Shown: positions 1 to 9,024 of the stretch, in pieces | Numbering within the stretch: position 1 is the stretch's first letter | How the letters are laid out: each line of letters begins with the position of its first letter | Assembly (NCBI RefSeq): GCF_000696095.1 | Contig: NZ_BAYX01000009.1 | Location: 124,001 to 188,000, forward strand | DNA length: 64,000 nt | Source of the DNA: Rhizobium rhizogenes NBRC 13257 | GTDB lineage: Bacteria; Pseudomonadota; Alphaproteobacteria; Rhizobiales; Rhizobiaceae | Direction: 5' to 3' | The notes under the pieces: model-generated | What the model was told of the DNA's origin: nothing | Database searches by the model: none | The model's input: only the letters and a program-made list of their open reading frames with translations | Made by a program: the position numbers and the translations under genes

Positions 1-112
1 CGAATTTCTTGCACCGCCGCTTCAAAAAAGCCATCCTGTTGTGAATCAGTTGACACGAACGCTTTGTGTCGCCGGCGCCTTCGCTGGCAATCCCTTGATG
101 AAAGGCATTCTA

Positions 113-1969
113 ATGCGGCAGAGACTTGCCATCCGTTTCCTCTCGGGCGTAGCCTTGGCGGCGATCCTTTCGGTGTCGGCGCTGAATAGCGCGCGCGCGG
201 AAGATGCTCCGGCAACGCCGGACATCAAGAACGAGGTGGTCTTCGACGCGGAAGCCGTCGACACCTTCGCGGGCGCCTTTCTCGCCGCCCGTACCGCCGA
301 CGTGGACCATGATTACGATACGGCGATCGCGCTCTACAGAAAGGCTTTGATGCTCGAGCCGGGCAATCTGGAAATCCGTCAGCGCCTGATGATCTCGTTG
401 CTGCTCAACGGCAATCTCGAAGAGGGCGTGAAATACGCCAACGAACTGAAGAGCGACCCTTCCGTCGAGCGTGTCACCACGATCGTGCGCGGCATGGACG
501 CCATCCGCCGGCACGAATACAAGACCGCGCAAGACATCCTCAAATATAACGGTCCGAACGATCTCGACCGGATGATGAACAATCTGCTGCTTGCCTGGGC
601 ACGCGCCGGCGCCGGTCGTGGCAAGGAAGCCATCGCTATGATCGACAAGATGAAGGGACCGGACTGGTTCAACATCTTCAAGAACTATCATGCAGGCGCC
701 ATTGCCATCACCATCGGCGACGTGAAATCGGCCCGTTCGCACCTGAACGACGCCATTCTCGACAAGGCAGGCGGTGCAACCGCCCCCGACACCTTCATGC
801 GCGCGGTCATGGCGCTGGCACGCCTCGAAATCAAGGCTGGCGACAAGCAGAAGGCGCTGGACACGGTTTCGGTCGGCGACAACCTGATTAATAATTACGC
901 GCCGTTGAACGCGCTGCGCGACAGCATCAACAAGGGCGAAAAGCCAGAGCAGCAGGTCACCGACGCCACGCAAGGCGCTGCGTCCGTGCTCTTTACCATC
1001 GGTGCGGCGCTGAACCGCGACGGCGCCGAAGATGTCGTTTCGCTCTATCTGCAGATCGCCAATACGCTCGATCCCAAGAGCGCCGATACGCTGGTTCTCC
1101 TCGGCGGGCTCGCCGAAAAACAGGAGCAGGTCGACCGCGCCATCGCCTTCTACAAAAAGGTGCCCGACAATTCGCCGATGGCCCGCATCTCCGAGCTGCA
1201 GCTCGGCCTCGCGCTCGCCCAGGCCGGCAAGGTCGACGATGCGCGCAAGCACCTGAAGGCGCTGATCGATTCCGACCCGAAGGATGTCCGCAGCTACCTG
1301 GCCTATGGCAGCGTTCTTTCCGACGCAAAGGACTTCCAGGGCATGGCCGACAATTACGACAAGGCCGTCGATGTCATCGGCCCCGTGCCGAAGCGCAGCG
1401 ACTGGGCCGTGTTCTTCCAGCGCGGCATCGCCTATGAACGGCTGAAGAAGTGGCCGCAGGCCGAGCCGAACTTCAAGAAGGCGCTGGAGCTGAATCCCGA
1501 CCAGCCGCAGGTGCTGAACTATCTCGGCTATTCCTGGGTCGACATGAACACCAACCTCGACCAGGGCCTGGACATGATCCGCAAGGCTGTCGATCTGAAG
1601 CCGGATGACGGCTACATCGTCGATTCGCTCGGCTGGGCCTATTTCCGCCTCAACCGTTTCGACGATGCGGTGACGGAACTGGAGCGCGCTGCGCAGCTGA
1701 AGGCTGGCGACCCCACGATCAACGACCATCTCGGCGACGCCTACTGGCGCGTCAACCGCAAGCTGGAAGCGGTCTATCAGTGGAACCGTGCGCTCGCCTC
1801 CAAGCCGGAGGAAGCGGATATTCCGAAGATCAAGGAAAAGGTCGAAAAAGGCCTGCCGGCGCTCGACACCGACCCTAAGACGGTCGACAAGAGCAAGCAG
1901 CCGGACCCGGCTCCGCCGCCGGCAACCGACCCCAATACGAATACTCCGCCCATCGATAAGAAATCCTAA
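113..1969 (+). CDS. secreted tetratricopeptide-repeat protein
   Basis: A 618-residue protein starting at the ATG at 113, which follows AAAGG by 7 nt and gives a clean Sec signal peptide (MRQRLAIRF..., hydrophobic core, cleavage after ALNSARA). An upstream in-frame ATG at 41 would bury the signal. The rest is mostly TPR helices: one block near residues 55-110 and a dense block in the second half (repeats with the W/Y-L/G-A-P spacing such as PNFKKALELNPDQPQVLNYLG). The C-terminus is Pro/Asp/Lys rich and looks disordered. TPR proteins are protein-interaction scaffolds; this one should act in the periplasm or at the outer membrane. It lies 8 nt upstream of ispE and is probably cotranscribed. The partner is unknown. 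Confidence 0.85.
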   Translation: MRQRLAIRFLSGVALAAILSVSALNSARAEDAPATPDIKNEVVFDAEAVDTFAGAFLAARTADVDHDYDTAIALYRKALMLEPGNLEIRQRLMISLLLNGNLEEGVKYANELKSDPSVERVTTIVRGMDAIRRHEYKTAQDILKYNGPNDLDRMMNNLLLAWARAGAGRGKEAIAMIDKMKGPDWFNIFKNYHAGAIAITIGDVKSARSHLNDAILDKAGGATAPDTFMRAVMALARLEIKAGDKQKALDTVSVGDNLINNYAPLNALRDSINKGEKPEQQVTDATQGAASVLFTIGAALNRDGAEDVVSLYLQIANTLDPKSADTLVLLGGLAEKQEQVDRAIAFYKKVPDNSPMARISELQLGLALAQAGKVDDARKHLKALIDSDPKDVRSYLAYGSVLSDAKDFQGMADNYDKAVDVIGPVPKRSDWAVFFQRGIAYERLKKWPQAEPNFKKALELNPDQPQVLNYLGYSWVDMNTNLDQGLDMIRKAVDLKPDDGYIVDSLGWAYFRLNRFDDAVTELERAAQLKAGDPTINDHLGDAYWRVNRKLEAVYQWNRALASKPEEADIPKIKEKVEKGLPALDTDPKTVDKSKQPDPAPPPATDPNTNTPPIDKKS

Positions 1970-1977
1970 GACCACCG

Positions 1978-2892
1978 ATGACCATGATCTTAGCGGCGGG
2001 CGATTTCGACCTCACAGAGGAAGCGCCCGCCAAGATCAATCTGGCTCTGCATGTCACCGGCCAGCGGGCCGACGGATATCACCTGCTCGACATGCTGGTG
2101 ACCTTCACGCAGCATGGTGACCGGCTTGGCTTCCGTGCCAGCGAGCGCGACGAATTCAGCCTTTCCGGACGTTTCTCCCCTCTTCTTGCCGCTGACGCGG
2201 ATGCCGGCGGCAATCTGGTGCTGAAGGCGCGCGACCTGCTGCGCCGCGCCGCCCATAGTGCCGGGCTGGAAGCGCCACCGATGCATATCCATCTGGAAAA
2301 GAACCTGCCGATTGCCTCCGGCATCGGCGGTGGCTCGGCTGACGCGGCGGCGACCCTGCGCGGATTGGCGAGGCTCTGGAATCTTGCCTTGCCCCTGGAC
2401 ACGATGACGGCGCTGGCGCTGAAGCTTGGCGCCGATGTTCCGATGTGCCTTGCCAGCCGGCCGTTGATTGCGCGCGGCATCGGCGAGGCGATCGAATTGT
2501 TGCCGGATTTCCCGTCCTTCGCCATGGTCCTCGGCAATCCCCTGGTCGGCGTTTCGACGCCAGAGGTGTTTCGCCACCTTGCCCGCAAGGACAATCCACC
2601 TCTCGCACTCACCTCGCAAACGTCGGACGATCATGCGCCATGGATCGCGGCAATCGAAGGGTTGCGCAACGATCTGGAACCGCCGGCGCGGTCGCTCTGC
2701 CGCGAAATCGCCACGCTGTCGCAGATGATCGCCGACGAAGGAGCGCTTCTGACCCGCATGTCCGGCTCCGGCGCCACCTGTTTCGGCCTGTTTCATGATC
2801 TTGAGCAGGCAACTGCGGCGACCGCATCGCTTCACAGGCTGCGGCCGGACTGGTATTTCCAGGCGACGGAAACAATCAAGGGAGATGCATGA
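1978..2892 (+). CDS. ispE: 4-diphosphocytidyl-2-C-methyl-D-erythritol kinase
   Basis: Cytosolic GHMP-family kinase of the non-mevalonate (MEP) isoprenoid pathway; it phosphorylates CDP-methylerythritol with ATP. Seen in the sequence: the N-terminal substrate motif PAKINLALHV, the ATP-binding glycine loop ASGIGGGSADAAATLRGL near residue 105, and the C-terminal GHMP motif RMSGSGATCFGLF. At 304 residues it is close to the usual length. It follows the TPR gene by 8 nt and its TGA overlaps the ATG of moaB (ATGA). A second ATG two codons in is an equally possible start. Confidence 0.95.
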   Translation: MTMILAAGDFDLTEEAPAKINLALHVTGQRADGYHLLDMLVTFTQHGDRLGFRASERDEFSLSGRFSPLLAADADAGGNLVLKARDLLRRAAHSAGLEAPPMHIHLEKNLPIASGIGGGSADAAATLRGLARLWNLALPLDTMTALALKLGADVPMCLASRPLIARGIGEAIELLPDFPSFAMVLGNPLVGVSTPEVFRHLARKDNPPLALTSQTSDDHAPWIAAIEGLRNDLEPPARSLCREIATLSQMIADEGALLTRMSGSGATCFGLFHDLEQATAATASLHRLRPDWYFQATETIKGDA

Positions 2893-3446
2893 TGGCTGGC
2901 CCAAGCGAAGCGAGACCCTTCATTCCCGTCGGCATCGCGGTGCTGACCGTTTCCGATACGCGCACGCTCGCCGACGATAAATCCGGCGACACGCTGGTCG
3001 CCCGCATCGCGGAGGCCGGTCACAGGCTGGCCGCCCGCGCCATCGTCCCTGACGACAAGGAGCGGATCCGCAGCCAGGTGGAAGCCTGGACGCGCGACAA
3101 GACCATCGACGTCGTGATCACCACCGGCGGCACCGGCTTTACCGGTCGCGACGTGACGCCCGAGGCGCTGGAGCCGCTGTTCGAAAAGCGGATGGACGGC
3201 TTTTCCGAAGTGTTCCATCGCATCTCCTACGACAAGATCGGTACGTCGACGATCCAGTCGCGGGCGACGGCCGGCGTCGCCAATGCCACCTTCATCTTCG
3301 TGCTCCCGGGATCACCCGGCGCCTGCAAGGATGCCTGGGACGGGATATTGAAGGCGCAGCTCGACTATCGGCACATGCCCTGCAATTTCGTGGAAATCAT
3401 GCCGCGCCTCGACGAACATCTTAAGCGTGGCTCCGCCTCCAACTGA
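2889..3446 (+). CDS. moaB: molybdenum cofactor biosynthesis protein B
   Basis: A 185-residue MoaB/MogA-family protein, cytosolic, in molybdopterin synthesis; family members adenylylate molybdopterin or assist that step. The MPT-binding signature TTGGTGFTGRDVTPEA is at about residues 78-93, and the later GSPGAC segment is also present. The start ATG overlaps the ispE stop (ATGATG; either ATG could be used) with GGAG just upstream, so translation is probably coupled to ispE. No other Mo-cofactor gene is nearby. Confidence 0.93.
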   Translation: MMAGPSEARPFIPVGIAVLTVSDTRTLADDKSGDTLVARIAEAGHRLAARAIVPDDKERIRSQVEAWTRDKTIDVVITTGGTGFTGRDVTPEALEPLFEKRMDGFSEVFHRISYDKIGTSTIQSRATAGVANATFIFVLPGSPGACKDAWDGILKAQLDYRHMPCNFVEIMPRLDEHLKRGSASN

Positions 3447-3489
3447 GATTGGCGTTTCGCTGAGATAACGCGGCCGGCCTTCTGGATTG

Positions 3490-3804
3490 CTATGCCTTCG
3501 GCCCGGGAAGAACAGGAATAGAATCCCAATTCTGACCAGTGAGAATGACGCAGCTGCGACCGGAGACATCGGTGATCATCATTGTCCAGCTGCCGCTTTC
3601 AGCGGCAAAGATTTCGACGATCGTCTTTGAATCGAGCTGACCGATGGCCGAGGGTTTCTCGGAATAGTGCCCATCAAGGAAAGCGACAATCTCGGCGCGC
3701 TTGGCGCAAGCGAGTGTCGCCTGTGCGGCGGCTTGATTGGGGAGAAGGATTGCCGTTGCCAAGACGGCCGTTCCGATAAGGCGGTTGAACATCGTGCGTT
3801 CCAT
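3490..3804 (-). CDS. small secreted protein of unknown function
   Basis: A 104-residue protein with a signal peptide (MFNRLIGTAVLATAILLPNQ, then AAAQA cleavage). The start at 3804 is set by a near-perfect Shine-Dalgarno, AAAGGAGGT, 5 nt upstream; the second Met (residue 5) lacks one. The mature part is about 75 residues with two cysteines, enough for one disulfide. I do not recognise a family by name. It converges on moaB (43 nt apart) and stands alone. A 14-nt hairpin sequence sits directly upstream of the Shine-Dalgarno. Confidence 0.75.
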   Translation of the reverse strand: MERTMFNRLIGTAVLATAILLPNQAAAQATLACAKRAEIVAFLDGHYSEKPSAIGQLDSKTIVEIFAAESGSWTMMITDVSGRSCVILTGQNWDSIPVLPGPKA

Positions 3805-3819
3805 GACGCACCTCCTTTC

Positions 3820-3833
3820 GCCGGAAATCCGGC
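3820..3833 (-). promoter_or_regulatory. hairpin next to the ribosome binding site of the small secreted protein
   Basis: GCCGGA-AA-TCCGGC is a perfect 6-bp inverted repeat only a few nt upstream of the strong AAAGGAGGT that serves the gene starting at 3804. Such a stem in the leader could alter mRNA stability or ribosome access. A regulatory role is inferred only. Confidence 0.3.
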
Positions 3834-3986
3834 AGAAGAGGAGAGTTCTGTTGACCTGTTCTGCCGCATACCGGCATCTTCATGGTCGACCGCCCGACGC
3901 GACACGCGAAAGGTGCCGCCACGAGAAAATTATGACAGCTATTCCAGTATTTACAAATGGAATCTGGATTGGCGGCAGGGCCAAGC

Positions 3987-4505
3987 CTACCGCGCCGCGC
4001 GCGCGACCCAGGAGGGGATGATCTCGCTCGACAGGCGGCGGCCCTTCTGTCCCTTGGCGAATTCGGCAAGCCTCATGCCTGATTTTGCGACTGCAATGGC
4101 CTGGCGCTTGGAGAGAAGCAACCCGAGCTCCAGCGGCGGCGAACTGCGGCCGATGCGCTGCAACAGGGGCCGGCGATAGCCGCGCGACGCCGTAAAGCGG
4201 GCCGGCACCTTGTTCAGCGAGACATATTCGGCGATCTCATCGATCCAGCCGGCTTGCGGTCGCGCGCCAGGCTCGACCAGAAGCAGCCACTCGCCCCGCG
4301 CCGAGCGCAATATGTCCTTGATATCCCACTGCGAATAAAAACGGCAGCCGGCGGCGTCGGCAACCCGCGAGGTGCCGTCGCGCGAGCCATGATCGAGCAC
4401 AACGACATCGGAGACGAGCCCTTCGATCGCGCCCACCACCAATGCCGCCAATGTCTGTGCCAGCTCAGGTTCCTGGTCCTGGCATTCGATGATTACCGTC
4501 AACAT
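3987..4505 (-). CDS. short family-2-like glycosyltransferase domain protein
   Basis: A 172-residue protein with the GT-A N-terminal pattern: a TVIIECQDQEPELAQTLAAL strand-helix, then DVVVLDHGSRDGTSRVAD in the place of the DDGSxDGT nucleotide-binding loop. The position that normally carries the metal-binding DxD reads LLLVEPGARP, so the DxD is absent, and the protein is shorter than active GT2 enzymes (usually over 220 residues). It has no signal peptide or membrane segment. It may be a degenerate or non-catalytic relative. It stands alone between the secreted protein and the radical SAM gene. Confidence 0.7.
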   Translation of the reverse strand: MLTVIIECQDQEPELAQTLAALVVGAIEGLVSDVVVLDHGSRDGTSRVADAAGCRFYSQWDIKDILRSARGEWLLLVEPGARPQAGWIDEIAEYVSLNKVPARFTASRGYRRPLLQRIGRSSPPLELGLLLSKRQAIAVAKSGMRLAEFAKGQKGRRLSSEIIPSWVARAAR

Positions 4506-4735
4506 TGCCCATTTATAGAGCGCCGCACAATTTATTGCCAGCGGCTAAGCCGAAAACCAGAGCGTTTAAGAAAAGAATCATATGCAACTTGGAAATTGCC
4601 ATTCCGGCCTCCGCCCATCTCTCGAATGAGGGTAACTCTCTGCATTTTGTTCTTGCAATGTTCTCGTTTGTCAGATAGGAATTTAATCAGCCTAGACGCG
4701 GCATGCAATGTCATAAACCGCCCCCGGAGTTACCG

Positions 4736-5893
4736 ATGAACGAGCAGTCCCTTGCAGGGCAGGCCGCGTTTGCGCCTGCCAATACGGCAGATATTGCCAA
4801 TGCTTTGATCGCCGACACCGGTCTCAGGGTCGAGATCGACCGCCGGCGTGGCCGTGGCGCCGGGCTGAACCCGAGCGGCCGGTTCGAGCCGCAGCAGCGC
4901 GAGACATTCGATGACGGCTGGCAGACGCTTGAAGAGCTACCGCCCTTCAAGACAGAAGTGCAGATTGAAAAGCCGCGCACGGCAATCACCCGCAACGAAT
5001 CCCCCGATATTCCCTTCGACCGCTCCATCAATCCCTATCGCGGTTGCGAGCATGGCTGCATCTATTGTTTCGCGCGGCCGACGCACGCCTATATGGGCCT
5101 GTCGGCGGGGCTCGATTTCGAAGCGAAGCTGTTTGCCAAGCCGGATGCAGCGAAACTGCTGGAACGGGAGCTGGCAAGGCCCGGCTACAAGCCGCGCGTC
5201 ATCGCCATCGGCACCAATACCGACCCCTATCAGCCGATCGAGAAGGAATGGCGGATCATGCGCCAGATTCTCGAAGTGCTGAACAAGGCGAACCATCCCG
5301 TCGCGATCGTCACCAAGTCGGCGCTGGTCATGCGCGATATCGATATCCTGAAGGAAATGGCTGCCAAAAACCTGGTGCGGGTCGGTCTCTCGGTGACGAC
5401 GCTCGACCGCAAGCTCGCCCGCACCATGGAGCCGCGCGCGGCGACGCCGCAGCGGCGGCTGGAGGCGATCCGGGCGCTCAGCGAGGCTGGCATCCAGACC
5501 GCAATCATGGTGGCGCCGATCATCCCTGCCCTCAACGACCATGAGATCGAGCGCATCCTCGATGCCGGCAAGGTGGCCGGCGCCATGGAGGCGAGCTATG
5601 TCATCCTGCGCCTGCCGCTGGAGGTCAGCCCGCTGTTTCGCGACTGGCTGCTGCAGCACTATCCGGATCGCTATCGCCACGTCATGTCGCTGATCCGCTC
5701 AATGCGCGGCGGCAAGGATTACGACGCCGATTTCGGCAAGCGCATGAAGGGCGCAGGCCCCTATGCCTGGCAGATCAGCCGCCGCTTCGAAATGGCGACC
5801 AGGCGGCTGGAACTCACGCGCCGCAATATCGCGCTGCGCGACGACCTGTTCGTGCCGCCGGATGGCAGCGGCGTGCAGCTCTCGCTGCTCTGA
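4736..5893 (+). CDS. PA0069-family radical SAM protein
   Basis: A 385-residue radical SAM protein of the PA0069/SplB-like group. It has the 4Fe-4S motif CEHGCIYC (CxxxCxxC) near residue 100, and the N-terminal GRGAGLNPSGRFEP segment typical of the group. I chose the ATG at 4736 (GGAG about 8 nt upstream) over the in-frame ATG at 4703. The substrate is unknown; family membership implies SAM cleavage to a 5'-deoxyadenosyl radical. It is followed on the same strand by rnhB, about 100 nt downstream. Confidence 0.9.
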   Translation: MNEQSLAGQAAFAPANTADIANALIADTGLRVEIDRRRGRGAGLNPSGRFEPQQRETFDDGWQTLEELPPFKTEVQIEKPRTAITRNESPDIPFDRSINPYRGCEHGCIYCFARPTHAYMGLSAGLDFEAKLFAKPDAAKLLERELARPGYKPRVIAIGTNTDPYQPIEKEWRIMRQILEVLNKANHPVAIVTKSALVMRDIDILKEMAAKNLVRVGLSVTTLDRKLARTMEPRAATPQRRLEAIRALSEAGIQTAIMVAPIIPALNDHEIERILDAGKVAGAMEASYVILRLPLEVSPLFRDWLLQHYPDRYRHVMSLIRSMRGGKDYDADFGKRMKGAGPYAWQISRRFEMATRRLELTRRNIALRDDLFVPPDGSGVQLSLL

Positions 5894-5997
5894 CCCTTTC
5901 CCCGCGGGTTTCCCTGCCCGCTGGAAGAGCCCCCCGGTTCGCCGCCATGATCCACCGGGGGCTTGCAGGAGATCGGGTGGTGTGCGAGCGTTGCCGC

Positions 5998-6654
5998 ATG
6001 CCACGCAGACCACCCGATTCTCCCATGCTTTTCGACGAAGGCCCGATCGTTCCGACCTTCGAACTGGAGCTGATTGCCCGACGTGCTGGACATTGGCCCG
6101 TTGCCGGTGCCGACGAGGCGGGGCGCGGCCCCCTGGCGGGGCCGGTCGTTGCCGCCGCCGTCATTCTCGATCCCGAACGTATCCCCCAAGGATTGAACGA
6201 TTCCAAGCAGCTTTCCGCCGCCCGGCGCGAAGCGCTGTTTGCCGAGATCCTGGCGACAGCGACCGTCTCCATCGCCTCATCGAGCGCTGGCCGCATCGAT
6301 GTCACCGATATCCGCAAGGCGAGCCTCGATGCCATGCGCCGTGCGATCTGCAGCCTTGCCATGCCGGCGAGCTACGTCTTGACGGACGGGCTGGATGTGC
6401 CAGCCGGACTTGCCTGCCCCGGAAAGGCCGTCGTCAAGGGCGATGCCCGCTCCTTTTCCATTGCAGCCGCCTCGATCGTCGCCAAGGTGACGCGTGACAG
6501 GATGATGGCGCGCGCTGGCATCGTCTTTCCCGCCTACGGTTTTGCCGCCCATGCCGGCTATGGAACGGCTCAGCATCGCGCCGGCATCGAGAAGCACGGC
6601 CCCTGCTCGCTGCATCGCATGAGCTTTCGGCCTCTTCGAAGGGATGAGGCCTGA
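5998..6654 (+). CDS. rnhB: ribonuclease HII
   Basis: Cytosolic nuclease that cuts the RNA strand of RNA-DNA hybrids, including single misincorporated ribonucleotides. Conserved blocks seen: GADEAGRGPLAGPVVAAAV with the first acidic metal ligands, LNDSKQLS, the TDGLD aspartate, and KGDARSFSIAAASIVAKVTR. At 218 residues from this ATG the length is normal. An in-frame ATG at 5947 would add 17 residues that do not look like the family; neither start has a strong ribosome binding site, so the start is less sure than the function. Confidence 0.93.
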   Translation: MPRRPPDSPMLFDEGPIVPTFELELIARRAGHWPVAGADEAGRGPLAGPVVAAAVILDPERIPQGLNDSKQLSAARREALFAEILATATVSIASSSAGRIDVTDIRKASLDAMRRAICSLAMPASYVLTDGLDVPAGLACPGKAVVKGDARSFSIAAASIVAKVTRDRMMARAGIVFPAYGFAAHAGYGTAQHRAGIEKHGPCSLHRMSFRPLRRDEA

Positions 6655-6660
6655 CGGCTG

Positions 6661-7428
6661 TCATCCGACAAGGCCGACGACGATCTTCTCCCGGTTCTCG
6701 CTGATATAGCCAATATCGTTTCGGTAAATGCGGTCATGGCCGTCCAGAAGATCGCGGCAGTATTTCTCGACGCCACGCGCCGCTTCGCTTTCCATGAAGC
6801 TAACGAGGGCATCCAGCCGTTCGATGATCATGTCAGGCAATGCCAGCCGTTGCGCCATCTCCAAGCCATAAGCGTCGAGGAAAATGCGGGCACGACCAAT
6901 TTGCGTGTCCAGCCCGCCGAGGCTCTCCGCCGCAATACCGGTGGACAGAGGTGCCCAGCGATAGAGAGCATAGGCAAGATCCCAACCGCGCGGACCGGGA
7001 TGGGCCGCTTCGAAATCGATGATGCCTGTTACGACGCCCTCATTCAGAACGACATTGTAGGGCGCGAAATCGCCGTGGCAGATGACTTCGATCGGCGCGC
7101 GAGGCGATAATTGCCATTGTTGCTGTGCTGCCATCTCCGGCAGAAACAGGGCCGTACAATCGTGATAGCACCGCAACAGGGACGCCGCCGACCGCAAAGC
7201 CGTCTCGGATCTCATAGCCTCGCTGTCATCCAGATCGCCGGTCATGCCGGGGAGAAAGCTCACCTTCTCCCAAACGGCGTCGTAACCGGCAGGCATCGGC
7301 GCATATGGAAAACCATGTCGATGAAGCGCCGCAAGCAATCCCTGCACGGCCGCCGTCCATGGACGAACGGGCCGGAGGATGAAATCGCCCCTACGAAACG
7401 GGCCGTCGCCCTCCTCCATCGTCAGCAC
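6661..7428 (-). CDS. APH-family phosphotransferase
   Basis: A 255-residue protein of the aminoglycoside/choline kinase fold. The catalytic loop HGDFAPYN is at residues 118-125 and the metal-binding IIDFE at 136-140. The N-lobe is short and lacks a clear P-loop. The start is a GTG at 7428 preceded by GGGAG at 7 nt; the ATG three codons later lacks this spacing. The substrate cannot be told from sequence: it could be a sugar, choline, amino alcohol or antibiotic kinase. It converges with rnhB (6 nt apart). Confidence 0.8.
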   Translation of the reverse strand: MLTMEEGDGPFRRGDFILRPVRPWTAAVQGLLAALHRHGFPYAPMPAGYDAVWEKVSFLPGMTGDLDDSEAMRSETALRSAASLLRCYHDCTALFLPEMAAQQQWQLSPRAPIEVICHGDFAPYNVVLNEGVVTGIIDFEAAHPGPRGWDLAYALYRWAPLSTGIAAESLGGLDTQIGRARIFLDAYGLEMAQRLALPDMIIERLDALVSFMESEAARGVEKYCRDLLDGHDRIYRNDIGYISENREKIVVGLVG

Positions 7429-7503
7429 CGTCTACTCCCCCGTTACCCCCCGCAATCTAGTTTCGATCGCCAGCCACCGTCAAATGCGGCGCGACAGGAC
7501 CGC

Positions 7504-7533
7504 AAAAACAAAAAGCCCCGCTGAAGCGGGGCT
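7504..7533 (-). terminator. intrinsic terminator of the atp F0 operon
   Basis: AGCCCCGC-TGAA-GCGGGGCT forms a perfect 8-bp stem (7514-7533); read on the minus strand it is followed by TTTTGTTTTTG. It lies 25 nt past the stop of the b subunit gene. Confidence 0.85.
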
Positions 7534-7558
7534 CTTTAAACATCGATTGCTTAAACGC

Positions 7559-8050
7559 TTAGTTCAGCCGGGTCTTCACTTCGCTGACAGCATTGCTGAA
7601 CAGCTCGGACTGGACCTTGCCGCCGGCCTTCTTGGCGAGCACGGATTCGGCAGCGGCGATGGCCAGATCGACGGCGGCGGAACGAACCGCCTTCATCGCA
7701 TCGGCTTCCGCCTGCTTGATCTTCTGCTCGGAGAGTGCCGTACGGTTGGCGACGAATTCCTCCGTCTTCTTGCGGGCTTCCGTCGTCAGCATTTCGGCTT
7801 CACGCTCGGCAGCAGCGACGATGTTCGCCGCGTCCGCTTCGGCTTCCTTGCGCTTACGCTGGTATTCGGCCAGCAGATGCTGGGCCTCTTCGCGCAGGCG
7901 CTTGGCTTCGGCCAACTCGTTGCGGATCTGATCGGCGCGGTCGTCGAGCGACTTCGCCATCATGCCCGGAACCTTCAGATAGACGACGAGACCGATGAAC
8001 AGGAGCAGCGCAACGAAAGCAAAGAAAGTTTCGTCAAGAGCAAATGACAT
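7559..8050 (-). CDS. atpF: ATP synthase F0 subunit b
   Basis: A 163-residue peripheral-stalk subunit: one N-terminal membrane helix (about residues 5-25, FFAFVALLLFIGLVVYL), then a long charged Ala/Glu/Lys-rich coiled coil. The start is the ATG at 8050, 7 nt after GGAGG; an upstream in-frame TTG is less likely. It is the last gene of the atpI-B-E-b'-b set, 2 nt after the b' stop. It dimerises with b' and joins the F1 head to subunit a. The F1 genes are not in this window, as is usual in alphaproteobacteria. Confidence 0.93.
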   Translation of the reverse strand: MSFALDETFFAFVALLLFIGLVVYLKVPGMMAKSLDDRADQIRNELAEAKRLREEAQHLLAEYQRKRKEAEADAANIVAAAEREAEMLTTEARKKTEEFVANRTALSEQKIKQAEADAMKAVRSAAVDLAIAAAESVLAKKAGGKVQSELFSNAVSEVKTRLN

Positions 8051-8052
8051 GA

Positions 8053-8646
8053 TCAACCCTCCCGCTTGGCGGATGCTTCGGCAACGGCCGAAGCGACATC
8101 AGCCTTGCCAGCGACGTTGCCGACGAGCTGCTCGACGACGGCGGAAGCGGTTTCTTCCGCGATCGCGCCGACATCAGCAAAGGCTTTGGTCTTGATTTCA
8201 CCGATGCGCGCTTCAGCGGTCTTCAGCTTCTGCGAAAGGCTGGCTTCGATCGCCTTGCGGTCTTCCTCAGCCTTGGCCTTGGCCGCATCGCGAGCGGTCG
8301 CACCGATCGTATTCGCCTTGGCGCGAGCAGCAGCCAATTCGCTTTCATAGGTCGCGACAGCCGCATCGGCCTCGGACTTCAGGCGCGAAGCTTCCTCGAT
8401 ATCCTGGGCGATACGGTCATGCCGGCTTTCCAGAATGCTACCGACACGCGGAATAACGATCTTCTGCATAGCCAGATAGAAGATGACGAAGGTGATCACC
8501 AGCCAAAGCAGCTGTGACGGATAGGTCGTATGGTCAAACGGCGGGAATACGCCTGCGTGATGGCCCTGTTCGGGCGCACCGGTTTCCGTATGCACCGCGC
8601 CGGCTGCCGGCGGTGCTTCGTCAGCGTAAGCCGGGGTCACAAACAT
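8053..8646 (-). CDS. atpF2: ATP synthase F0 subunit b'
   Basis: A 197-residue second b-type stalk subunit, as in photosynthetic and other alphaproteobacteria. It has a longer polar N-terminus (MFVTPAYADEAPPAAG...), a membrane helix near residues 50-70 (LLWLVITFVIFYLAMQ), then an Ala-rich coiled coil. The ATG at 8646 is 5 nt after GGAGG; a GTG two codons upstream would overlap that site. It lies between atpE and atpF and forms a heterodimeric stalk with b. Confidence 0.92.
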   Translation of the reverse strand: MFVTPAYADEAPPAAGAVHTETGAPEQGHHAGVFPPFDHTTYPSQLLWLVITFVIFYLAMQKIVIPRVGSILESRHDRIAQDIEEASRLKSEADAAVATYESELAAARAKANTIGATARDAAKAKAEEDRKAIEASLSQKLKTAEARIGEIKTKAFADVGAIAEETASAVVEQLVGNVAGKADVASAVAEASAKREG

Positions 8647-8728
8647 GCTCACCTCCAGGTGGTCTGCAAATACAAAGAATCACGGCTCGCTGTCTCGCGA
8701 ACCGTGATCTATTAAACGCCGCTGAATA

Positions 8729-8956
8729 TCAGACGGCGAAGAGCAGGAGGAGAGCGATGAGCAGCGAGAAGATGCCCAGAGCTTCCGTAACGGCGAAACC
8801 GAATACCAGACGGCCGAACTGGCTGTCAGCGGCAGACGGATTGCGCAGTGCGCCGGACAAGTAGCTGCCGAAGATATTGCCGAGGCCGAGAGCCGTGCCG
8901 GCCATACCAAAGCAAGCCAAACCTGCGCCGATGAACTTTGCTGCTTCCGCGTCCAT
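8729..8956 (-). CDS. atpE: ATP synthase F0 subunit c
   Basis: A 75-residue rotor-ring proteolipid made of two membrane hairpin helices. The Gly/Ala-rich first helix (GAGLACFGMAGTALGLG), the polar loop RNPSA and the proton-binding carboxylate E58 in FAVTEALGIF are all present. The start at 8956 follows AAAGGAG. Its longer upstream reading frame is not needed. Confidence 0.96.
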   Translation of the reverse strand: MDAEAAKFIGAGLACFGMAGTALGLGNIFGSYLSGALRNPSAADSQFGRLVFGFAVTEALGIFSLLIALLLLFAV

Positions 8957-9024
8957 GTTGAACTCCTTTGAAATGGTTGTTGCGGTGAATGACTGACGCC
9001 CTGCAGACGCCAATGTCTTAATCC

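Noticed and set aside
1..34. Possible minus-strand gene start at 34 running off the left edge
   Set aside because: Only eleven codons are visible and they do not resemble a protein I know.
110..1975. Very long minus-strand frame opposite the TPR gene
   Set aside because: Antisense shadow of high-GC coding; the plus-strand protein has signal peptide and TPR motifs.
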